The notes under the pieces were generated by a model, which searched no databases, was not told where the DNA came from, and was given only the letters and a program-made list of their open reading frames with translations. From Aquibacillus salsiterrae (GTDB taxonomy: Bacteria > Bacillota > Bacilli > Bacillales > Amphibacillaceae), in the NCBI RefSeq assembly GCF_028416595.1, contig NZ_JAMQKC010000001.1:434001-498000 (forward strand): a stretch of 64,000 nucleotides of DNA. The letters are read 5' to 3'. Positions 36,107 through 44,847 of the stretch are shown piece by piece. Each line of letters opens with the position of its first letter. Position 1 is the first letter of the stretch. Made by a program: the position numbers and the translations under genes.

Positions 36107-37309
36107 TTAAAACAAATCATTTAATTCCTTGTCTATTCCAATGTCTTTTTTAATATCTATTGTTTCGATTCCCTCGATTGTTTCTTTTAGATCATCACTA
36201 AAATCAATTAATCCTTCAAAATACTGAACTTTGTCTGACTTTGGTTTAGTTTTTGGTGCCTTTGGTACAAATACTGTACAGCAATCTTCGTAAGGTCTTA
36301 TCGAAATATCATACGTTTTAATTTGTTCAGCAATTTTAATTATATCTTCTTTATCCATCGCAATCAACGGTCGAATAATCGGATAGTTAGTCACATCATT
36401 TATTGCATGCATGCTCTCCATTGTTTGGCTAGCCACCTGACCAAGACTTTCACCAGTAGTTAAAGACAGAATATCTCTGTCTTTTGCGACTGTTTCACTA
36501 ATGCGCATCATCATTCTGCGCATTACAGTCATGGAATAACCATGCGGGATTTCTTGATGGATTTTCTGTTGTAATTTAGTAAAAGGAACAACATGGATTT
36601 TTATCTTTGCACCATATTCTGTTAATCTCTGAGCTAAATCAATAACCTTTTGCTTTGCACGTTCACTCGTAAAAGGAGGGGAGTGAAAATGAATAGCCTC
36701 TATCTGGACTCCACGTTTCATTGCTAAAAACCCTGCAACAGGACTATCAATACCACCAGATAACAGCAACAGTGTTTTTCCAGCAGTACCGACTGGTAAT
36801 CCTCCTGCGCCGAGTATTTTTCTCGAGGTAATATACGTTGCTTTGGCCCGAATATCTACCTTTATTTCCACATCTGGATGGTGTACATCTACAGAATGTC
36901 CATTCGTATTCGAAAGCAAATGACCACCTAACACATGATTAAATTCTTGTGAACCGATTGGAAATTCTTTGTTTGTTCTCCTAGTAGTTATTTTAAACGT
37001 TTTTGCGTTTTGTTCAGATTGTAATGCATGGAGAGCTGCTTGTTTAATTAATTCGACTTCATTATCAGTTTTAATCGCAACACTCATACTTTGAATACCG
37101 AAAATATTTTTTAGTTTTTCAATAATTTCGTCGGGTTTTTCTCCGTTTAATACGATATACATTTGGTCACGGTGCATACTTATCTTAATGGCTTTAAATT
37201 GTTTAAGTTGGGCAGCAACGTTTTCTTGCAATCTACTCGTGAACATCTTTCTATTTTTCCCTTTTAATGCGATTTCTCCATAACGAATAACGATATGATC
37301 ATATTCCAT
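36107..37309 (-). CDS. thiI: tRNA 4-thiouridine / thiamine sulfurtransferase ThiI
   Basis: 400 residues. ThiI takes sulfur from a cysteine desulfurase to make s4U8 in tRNA and, in some bacteria, thiazole for thiamine. N-terminal ferredoxin-like and THUMP domains span about 1-165 (MEYDHIVIRYGEIALKGKNR start). The PP-loop ATPase motif LLLSGGIDSPVAGFLAMKRG lies at about residues 180-200. The protein ends soon after CCTVFVPKAPKTKPK and has no rhodanese domain, the Bacillus type. ATG 37309 is 5 bases after the iscS stop, so the sulfur donor and the acceptor are co-transcribed. Confidence 0.95.
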   Translation of the reverse strand: MEYDHIVIRYGEIALKGKNRKMFTSRLQENVAAQLKQFKAIKISMHRDQMYIVLNGEKPDEIIEKLKNIFGIQSMSVAIKTDNEVELIKQAALHALQSEQNAKTFKITTRRTNKEFPIGSQEFNHVLGGHLLSNTNGHSVDVHHPDVEIKVDIRAKATYITSRKILGAGGLPVGTAGKTLLLLSGGIDSPVAGFLAMKRGVQIEAIHFHSPPFTSERAKQKVIDLAQRLTEYGAKIKIHVVPFTKLQQKIHQEIPHGYSMTVMRRMMMRISETVAKDRDILSLTTGESLGQVASQTMESMHAINDVTNYPIIRPLIAMDKEDIIKIAEQIKTYDISIRPYEDCCTVFVPKAPKTKPKSDKVQYFEGLIDFSDDLKETIEGIETIDIKKDIGIDKELNDLF

Positions 37310-37314
37310 AGTAT

Positions 37315-38457
37315 CTACCTCATCACTTTTATTAATTGATCGAGAACTTCACATAATGTTTGATAAAAAATCTCAATATCATCCCTAGTATTGTGATAGG
37401 AAAGACTTACACGTAACGCTGATTCACTAACATCTTTTGCCAATCCACAAGCTGTTAATACAGCACTTTCATCTGGTGTTTTTGATGAACAAGCCGATTT
37501 TGTCGAAATATAAATCCCTTTTTGCCCAAGTGCATGGATAACAACTTCTGGTTTTAAACCAGGTATCGAAAAATTAATAATATGCGGTGCATGATAAGAG
37601 GATGGCGAATTAATAACGATAGATGAATGGCTATCTAAAAGCGCTCGCAAACGTTTGTTTAGATTATTGAGTTTTCCGTCATTTTCGTTATATTCGGCTA
37701 GAATTATTCTACTCGCCTTGACGAAAGCAACAATCCCTGCCAAATTCTCAGTGCCTGATCGATAATTAAATTCTTGCTCACCACCATGAAAGAGTGGAAA
37801 AATGGCTGTTCCTTTCTTAATATAAAGCATACCCGTTCCTTTTACCCCATGGATTTTATGGCCAGAGAAAGTGCACAAATCAATACCACTATTTTGCAAA
37901 TTTAATGGAATTTTTCCAAATCCCTGTACGTTATCAACATGAAAGTATAACTTTGGAAATTGTTTTGCTATCTCACCAATTTCCTTGATTGGTTGAATGG
38001 TACCCAATTCGTTATTTACGTGCATGATACTTATTAAAATGGTTTTTTCATTAATGGCCGCTTTCAAAGCGTCAACAGATACAAGTCCATATTGATTAAC
38101 CGGTAGATAAGTTACAGTGAAACCCAATTTTTCCAGTGATTTGCATGCCTCTAATACAGAAGGATGTTCTATTGATGAAGTGATAATATGATTCCCTCTA
38201 GCTTGGTGCTTCAGCGCTATTCCTTTAATTGCTGTGTTATTTCCTTCTGTTCCACCTGATGTAAAAATGATTTCTTGCTCAGATATTCCTAACAATTGAG
38301 CCATTTGTTCTTTCGCCTTCAATAACAAACGTTCTGCCTCTATCCCTAGTTGATGAATCGATGAAGGATTTCCATAAAAAGCTTTGGACACTTTTTCGAA
38401 ACTTTCCATTACTTCATTATAGGGTTTTGTTGTCGCACTGTTATCTAAATAAATCAA
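37315..38457 (-). CDS. nifZ: Cysteine desulfurase (IscS/NifZ-like) serving ThiI
   Basis: 380-residue PLP-dependent desulfurase. Visible: IYLDNSATTKPYNEV at the N-terminus, FTSGGTEGNNTAIKG, the PLP lysine in FSGHKIHGVKGTG, and the active-site Cys loop STKSACSSKTPDES. It passes persulfide sulfur to ThiI for tRNA thiolation; in B. subtilis NifZ is dedicated to this. TTG 38457 sits 7 bases after GGGAG and gives the family start; the ATG at 38487 precedes the ribosome site. Upstream is the small membrane gene that follows ezrA, separated by a terminator. Confidence 0.92.
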   Translation of the reverse strand: MIYLDNSATTKPYNEVMESFEKVSKAFYGNPSSIHQLGIEAERLLLKAKEQMAQLLGISEQEIIFTSGGTEGNNTAIKGIALKHQARGNHIITSSIEHPSVLEACKSLEKLGFTVTYLPVNQYGLVSVDALKAAINEKTILISIMHVNNELGTIQPIKEIGEIAKQFPKLYFHVDNVQGFGKIPLNLQNSGIDLCTFSGHKIHGVKGTGMLYIKKGTAIFPLFHGGEQEFNYRSGTENLAGIVAFVKASRIILAEYNENDGKLNNLNKRLRALLDSHSSIVINSPSSYHAPHIINFSIPGLKPEVVIHALGQKGIYISTKSACSSKTPDESAVLTACGLAKDVSESALRVSLSYHNTRDDIEIFYQTLCEVLDQLIKVMR

Positions 38458-38578
38458 CAGGACACTCCCTTTTCCACTAATTTGCATTGAAATATTAACA
38501 TAGTTCCGATATAAAAGAAATACTTCCGTACTCCAAGACCTTGAGTTAGCTATTTGGTTTAAATTCCCTAGACAATAA

Positions 38579-38618
38579 TAAAAAGCCTGACAGGGTGTTC
38601 CGTTAGTCAGACTTTTTA
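38579..38618 (-). terminator. Intrinsic terminator of ezrA and the 88-codon gene
   Basis: AAAAAG-CTGAC arms pair with GTCAG-CTTTTT around a 14-base loop, ending in TTTTTATTATT on the minus strand. It abuts the stop of the small gene. Confidence 0.8.
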
Positions 38619-38885
38619 TTATCTTCTTCCCTCTAACCCCAACAACGCAAGTAAGGCATCAACAGAAACCATTTCTCCTGTCAATTTCTCTAATAAAGCT
38701 TCGGATTTAGCATCTGTAGGTTTAACGAAGTTTGGCGCGAAGGGTTCTTTTTCATACCTTATATGAGTTGTAGTTGGATGATTTTTGGCTAGTGCCTGGT
38801 CATCAAACCGATAAAATAACGCAAAAAAGGTTATCCATACTCCTAGCGATGTACTGCCCAATAAAATAAGTAACCATTTTGCCAT
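38619..38885 (-). CDS. Unrecognised small membrane protein downstream of ezrA
   Basis: 88 residues that I do not recognise. One N-terminal hydrophobic segment (WLLILLGSTSLGVWITFFALF, split between residues 4 and 24) is followed by a hydrophilic part with KEPFAPNFVKP and a leucine-rich C-terminus (VDALLALLGLEG). ATG 38885 is preceded by TTAGGAAAAC and is 11 bases after the ezrA stop, with a terminator directly after its own stop, so it is a true last gene of the ezrA transcript by layout. Single-pass orientation and a division-related role are inference only. Confidence 0.65.
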   Translation of the reverse strand: MAKWLLILLGSTSLGVWITFFALFYRFDDQALAKNHPTTTHIRYEKEPFAPNFVKPTDAKSEALLEKLTGEMVSVDALLALLGLEGRR

Positions 38886-38896
38886 TGCTTGTTTTC

Positions 38897-40588
38897 CTAA
38901 CTAGGAACCTTACTGTATTCTTCTAATCGTCGTAATGCCCCTGGTTCTACTTCTTCTAATGCCTTAACCGCTTCTTCAAGCGCGTTTTCATATTCGTAAT
39001 TTCTAAACATCGCTTCAGACTCAGATAATTTGGCAGACAAAACAGCATCCTGACTCCGGTATCTATTCGCATATTGAATGACCAACTCAACCAATTGTGC
39101 TTGGTCTAACAACAATTCTGTTTCGTCAATCATCGTTTGGACAGATGTCTTAGCATCCACTAACGATTGATGAACTTCTCCCATATCGAGAGGATGTTTA
39201 GCTAAACTAGTAACAACCATTTCAATTTTCGTTGTAGCTTCTTCTAATAAATCCCAAATACGAACTGGAATACCTGGAATGTTGCTTTTTTGTAATTTAC
39301 GATGAGTATCATACAGCTTTCTCCTTATTCCAAGCACTTGTTCTTTTGCTTCTAATTCATCTTTTCTTAATGTTCTAACTTGTTCTTTGAATTCATCATG
39401 AGAATCCTTTAAATGAGCAAGTTCTTTATATCCATTTTCCAGTTGCTCTTTCAGTTGACTATGGGAAACAGCCTCTTCTTCCATTTCCATTTTAATTTGC
39501 TCAAACTGGTTTTGAAGCTGTTCCATCCATTCGTTTAAACTACGATGCAATTGCATATCAGTTTCTTCAATGTAATATGTCTCTTGTAATTGACTCACTT
39601 CATTATTTGTGTCCTTCAACTCATCAAGTAAACCGTTAATTAGTTGCGTGTAACTAGGTAACTGTGTCTTTACATATTCCCTTGCGGTAGCTTCTTTTTC
39701 AAGTATTTGATACATTTCGCTTATTCTTTCTTCCACAGCAAAAACCCGTTCAAATGAATCACTAAGACTGCCTTTTTCCAATTGCTCCATCGTTTCAATC
39801 AATTTTTCTTGGTGCTTGTATAACTCTTTTTCAAAACCAAGGTGATCTATTCGATACCCTTCTTCTTTCATTGTCTTTATTCCAGTAAGTAAATCATCAA
39901 TTTGACTCGGGAGTTCTTGTTTGCATTTCTTATATAAAGAAGGGAATTCTTGGATTTGTGCTTCGATAAAAGACACGTTCGCATTCAATTGTTTTACTAA
40001 TTCCATTGCTTCATGATAATTACCTGACTCTGCAAGTACAAAATACTGTTTAACATCTTTTTCAAGTTCATCTAATTCGACATCGAAGCGAACTTCGGCT
40101 TTCCCGTACAAATGTCTATTTTGCAACATTTTTTTTCTTAGACCTTTTATTTTAGGCAGAACTACTTCAATTTCCTTCCGACTACTTTCCTCGGAATCTA
40201 ATAATAAATCCAATTCAGTAAACATGGAATCAATTTCCTTTTCAATCTCCTCAAGTGTCCTAGTTACTGAATAAAGGTTCTTTTTAGCTATTGAAATTTT
40301 AAATCGGTCTGCTGCCTCCTCAGCGTCTAACAAATATTCTTCAATATCAGGTAACTCTTTTGTTAAAATGTAATCCCATCGCTCTTTCCATGATTCAAAT
40401 TTTTCAAGTGTTTCCCCTAGTAAATTAAGTGCTTTAATTCTCGCTAATTCCGAGGTGACATTCCGATTCATGATGTCCATTTTCCAACCTTCAAGATAAT
40501 CCACTTCGTCATAAACCTTTTTACGTAAAATTAAACCTAATATTATAAGTGCAATAATTATGAGAATACATCCTATGACGTATGCCAT
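38897..40588 (-). CDS. ezrA: Septation ring formation regulator EzrA
   Basis: 563 residues, the family length. One N-terminal TM segment (about residues 3-21, IGCILIIIALIILGLIL) followed by a long series of spectrin-like coiled-coil helices, rich in Glu/Lys/Leu throughout. EzrA restrains FtsZ ring assembly at poles and takes part in septum placement and wall growth. The start context is a GGAGGATTAAT site before ATG 40588. The gene lies between the refZ/yttP end and the iscS-thiI pair, as in B. subtilis, but hisJ, usually between ezrA and yttP, is absent. Confidence 0.95.
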   Translation of the reverse strand: MAYVIGCILIIIALIILGLILRKKVYDEVDYLEGWKMDIMNRNVTSELARIKALNLLGETLEKFESWKERWDYILTKELPDIEEYLLDAEEAADRFKISIAKKNLYSVTRTLEEIEKEIDSMFTELDLLLDSEESSRKEIEVVLPKIKGLRKKMLQNRHLYGKAEVRFDVELDELEKDVKQYFVLAESGNYHEAMELVKQLNANVSFIEAQIQEFPSLYKKCKQELPSQIDDLLTGIKTMKEEGYRIDHLGFEKELYKHQEKLIETMEQLEKGSLSDSFERVFAVEERISEMYQILEKEATAREYVKTQLPSYTQLINGLLDELKDTNNEVSQLQETYYIEETDMQLHRSLNEWMEQLQNQFEQIKMEMEEEAVSHSQLKEQLENGYKELAHLKDSHDEFKEQVRTLRKDELEAKEQVLGIRRKLYDTHRKLQKSNIPGIPVRIWDLLEEATTKIEMVVTSLAKHPLDMGEVHQSLVDAKTSVQTMIDETELLLDQAQLVELVIQYANRYRSQDAVLSAKLSESEAMFRNYEYENALEEAVKALEEVEPGALRRLEEYSKVPS

Positions 40589-40851
40589 ATTAATCCTCCT
40601 TACTATCCCTCATTAAAATGTTTATCTAAACCATGAACGTTCTAATTTCTTTATAAGATAAAAGCGCATTTCCCTAAAAGCAATCATAATTATACAACTA
40701 GCATCATTATGTAAAAATTAATACTAATATGATACCATGCCAAAATGATTTTTTGCTAAATTTTTTCAAATTTATTAAGAATGCGACATTTTTCTTAAAA
40801 AGGATAGTAAAGAATGGATAGATACAAGTTGTTTCAAACGAGGATAATGGG

Positions 40852-41529
40852 TTATTTGCTTTGACAAGTACTAGAAGAATTAGGATTTGATTCGTTTATT
40901 GGACTGCTGCTGTTCTTCTGCTGTATTTCCTCTGTCACATAATCAAGCCATTTTTGTATCGATTGAGAGTATTTTGTAATAAAAAACTCATGGGATTGGT
41001 CCCAAATAACTTTATTTCTCCACTCATTTGGTGCCAGATATGGTGTACTTAATAATCCCTTTAATTGTAAAAGGAGCAATTCACGATCAATATTATTATG
41101 CTTAGTACCTTCTAGGGCTGCATTAAACGCTTTACTAATAATATAATTTTCTTTCGCTAAATACGTTACCATCATTTCCCTAACAAATATAGAATCTAAC
41201 GTAAGTTCTCGTTGAATGAAACATGTAAATTGATAATGTTCCTGTTTATATTGAATAATGACTCGAACCATTTTTTTTAATTGATCAATTGGCTTCAAGT
41301 CATCTTCTTGATGAATAAGACCATCCAACGCTTTCAAATATTCCTCATAATAGTGAACAACAGCCGCTTCTAATAAGCCTTGCTTACTATTGAAGTAGTA
41401 ATTAATGAGAGATACATTAACAGACGCTTTCTTTGCAATATCTCGTACTGAAGTCCCGTGATATCCTTTGGCGAAAAACAATTTACAAGCAGCATCCATC
41501 ACTTTCTGTTTTGTTTCATTCTTTTTCAT
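40852..41529 (-). CDS. refZ: TetR-family DNA-binding protein RefZ (YttP)
   Basis: 225-residue TetR-type protein. The HTH is clear at about residues 8-50: VMDAACKLFFAKGYHGTSVR, then DIAKKASVNVSLINYYFNSK. In B. subtilis RefZ binds motifs near the origin and delays FtsZ assembly so the forespore captures the right chromosome segment; a role here is inferred from position and family. ATG 41529 lies 9 bases after AGGAG; ATG 41538 is too close. The C-terminal tail is Ser/Asn-rich and longer than I expect for the family. Divergent from msrC. Confidence 0.85.
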   Translation of the reverse strand: MKKNETKQKVMDAACKLFFAKGYHGTSVRDIAKKASVNVSLINYYFNSKQGLLEAAVVHYYEEYLKALDGLIHQEDDLKPIDQLKKMVRVIIQYKQEHYQFTCFIQRELTLDSIFVREMMVTYLAKENYIISKAFNAALEGTKHNNIDRELLLLQLKGLLSTPYLAPNEWRNKVIWDQSHEFFITKYSQSIQKWLDYVTEEIQQKNSSSPINESNPNSSSTCQSK

Positions 41530-41724
41530 CAGATTCATCTCCTTAAGTTTACTTTTTACGACATTTCTTTTTGGAATCCTTTATTTTTTTCTCGTCAAAT
41601 ATCGATATCGATTGTCGAAATTTCAAACAGAAGATAAAAATCTTTACTTTTCATAAGTAAATTTGTAAAGTGGATGTTACAACTAAATCATACTATCCTT
41701 ATTGCAAAAAGGGAGGAAACAAAC

Positions 41725-42204
41725 GTGTTTGAACTTACAAACTATGATGAAACAAAAGTGAAAAATTACGAACTACTATTAAAACAATTAGAAGCACTAA
41801 TTTCTGATGAAGATAATGAGATAGCGAACCTTGCTAATGCGTCAGCTTTGCTTAATCAATTCCTAGACAAAGTAAACTGGGTTGGTTTTTACCTTTGGAC
41901 AAATGACGAATTAGTTTTGGGCCCATTTCAGGGACTTCCTGCATGTGTTCGCATTGGTTATGGAAGAGGGGTTTGCGGAACAGCTGTTAAAGAAGGAAAA
42001 ACACAACGGATTAGTGATGTTCATCAATTCCCTGGCCACATTGCTTGTGATGCAGCAAGCAAGTCGGAAATTGTTGTTCCCCTATATAAAGATGGAACTA
42101 TATATGGAGTCCTTGATATTGATAGTCCAATAATTGACCGCTTCGATGAAACTGACCAAAAGTATTTAGAAAAGTTTGCGAACCTTGTTGAAAGTAGCTT
42201 GTAG
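41725..42204 (+). CDS. msrC: Free methionine-(R)-sulfoxide reductase (GAF-fold, YtsP)
   Basis: 159-residue single GAF domain enzyme reducing free Met-R-sulfoxide. All three conserved cysteines of the fRMsr family are visible: LPACVRIG, GVCGTAVKEGKTQ, and HIACDAASKSEIVVPL. VNWVGFYLW and the end YLEKFANLVES are typical. GTG 41725 has GGGAGG at 8-base spacing and gives the normal length; the ATG at 41674 has no site. Directly upstream of rpsD, as in B. subtilis (ytsP). Confidence 0.9.
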   Translation: MFELTNYDETKVKNYELLLKQLEALISDEDNEIANLANASALLNQFLDKVNWVGFYLWTNDELVLGPFQGLPACVRIGYGRGVCGTAVKEGKTQRISDVHQFPGHIACDAASKSEIVVPLYKDGTIYGVLDIDSPIIDRFDETDQKYLEKFANLVESSL

Positions 42205-42238
42205 AGGTGTTCAATTAAGGGTTATTCCTATTTTTCTA

Positions 42239-42267
42239 TTGACTTTCAATCTTTTAACTCATATAAT
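42239..42267 (+). promoter_or_regulatory. SigA promoter of rpsD
   Basis: TTGACT (42239-42244), 17-base spacer, TATAAT (42262-42267). Start near 42274, leaving a leader of about 187 bases. Confidence 0.85.
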
Positions 42268-42273
42268 GAAGTT

Positions 42274-42460
42274 TGTGTAAAAAAGGTAGCCTATGTGAAC
42301 CAGCGACTGTTTTCATTTTGTTCCTTGACATAACTTTCAAGGTGTATCGTGTAACTCTCTGCTGCTGGAGCGATGGTACATGAAAACAAAATGTGCAGCG
42401 ATTTTAGGGACACACTGTCTTATTTTATGCAAATTTCATATATAAAGGAGAAGATGTACA
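42274..42460 (+). ncRNA. rpsD leader (S4-autoregulation candidate)
   Basis: A long untranslated leader between a strong promoter and rpsD. CATTTTGTT (about 42315) pairs with AACAAAATG (about 42385) across a region with GC-rich inner hairpins (CTCTGCTGCTGGAGCG area). In B. subtilis S4 represses rpsD through such a leader. I cannot verify the pseudoknot by eye. Confidence 0.6.
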
Positions 42461-43063
42461 ATGGCTCGCTATACAGGTCCTGTATGGAAAAAGTCTCGTC
42501 GTCTTGGCATTTCATTAACTGGTACTGGTAAGGAGTTAGACAAACGTCCTTATGCACCTGGACAACATGGTCCAAATCAACGTAAAAAGCTTTCTGAATA
42601 CGGTTTACAATTACAAGAGAAGCAAAAACTTCGCTTCATGTATGGCGTTAACGAACGCCAATTCCGTAACCTATTCGACCAAGCTGGTAAAATGAAAGGT
42701 ATCCATGGTGAGAACTTCATGATTCTTCTTGAGTCTCGTTTAGATAACTTAGTTTACCGTCTTGGATTAGCTCGTACGCGTAGACAAGCTCGTCAGCTAG
42801 TAAACCATGGCCACATCACTGTAGATGGAAGCCGTGTAGATATCCCATCTTATCGCGTGAAGCCTGGTCAATCTATCGGAGTTCGTGAAAAATCACGAAA
42901 TCTTGACATCATTAAAGAGGCAGTAGAAGTAAATAACTTCGTACCTGACTACTTAACATTTGATGAGAACAACCTTGAAGGTTCTTATACTCGCCTTCCG
43001 GAACGTTCTGAGTTACCTGCTGAAATCAACGAACCATTAATCGTTGAATTCTACTCTCGTTAA
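42461..43063 (+). CDS. rpsD: Small ribosomal subunit protein S4
   Basis: 200-residue primary 16S-binding protein. N-terminus [19 protein letters not shown] and S4 RNA-binding domain ([20 protein letters not shown], then [14 protein letters not shown]) are diagnostic. No Cys4 zinc knuckle in the N-terminus, so it is the zinc-free (C-minus) form. A strong AAAGGAGAAGATGTACA site precedes ATG 42461. Its codon use is noticeably more biased (GTTAAC, CGT, CTT) than neighbours, as expected for a highly expressed gene. Single-gene unit with its own promoter, leader and terminator. Confidence 0.98.
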   Translation: MARYTGPVWKKSRRLGISLTGTGKELDKRPYAPGQHGPNQRKKLSEYGLQLQEKQKLRFMYGVNERQFRNLFDQAGKMKGIHGENFMILLESRLDNLVYRLGLARTRRQARQLVNHGHITVDGSRVDIPSYRVKPGQSIGVREKSRNLDIIKEAVEVNNFVPDYLTFDENNLEGSYTRLPERSELPAEINEPLIVEFYSR

Positions 43064-43066
43064 TAC

Positions 43067-43103
43067 AAAAAGTCCAAAACTTTTTACAGTTTTGGACTTT
43101 TTT
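43067..43103 (+). terminator. Intrinsic terminator of rpsD
   Basis: AAAAAGTCCAAAACT / AGTTTTGGACTTTTTT, a 15-bp stem with T-run on the plus strand; it can also act on the minus strand. Confidence 0.9.
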
Positions 43104-43190
43104 GATGGCTAAAAATTTTATTATCCACGTTTGAATTTTTTAAAATGAGTCCAACATCCCTGTGCCATAGAATACATGCCTTTAGCAGGT

Positions 43191-44738
<1,548 letters not shown>

Positions 44739-44743
44739 ATCCA

Positions 44744-44772
44744 TTAATAACACATTTAAACAAAAAAGGCAA
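44744..44772 (-). promoter_or_regulatory. SigA promoter of the tyrS T-box transcript
   Basis: Minus strand: TTGCCT (44767-44772), 17-base spacer, TATTAA (44744-44749). Predicted start near 44738. Confidence 0.65.
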
Positions 44773-44810
44773 TACGTTAATTTTCCATCTTATCTATGAT
44801 TTGACGATTA

Positions 44811-44819
44811 TGCTATAAT
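44811..44819 (+). promoter_or_regulatory. Extended -10 promoter of the PBP gene
   Basis: TGCTATAAT, a perfect extended -10, 29 bases before the GTG start. A TTGACG at 44801 is too near to serve as its -35. Confidence 0.5.
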
Positions 44820-44847
44820 ATATAGTGATCTATTGGGGGGTTAAGAC

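Noticed and set aside
44801-44819. TTGACG as -35 for the PBP promoter
   Set aside because: Only 7 bases separate it from TATAAT; an extended -10 (TGCTATAAT) explains the promoter better.
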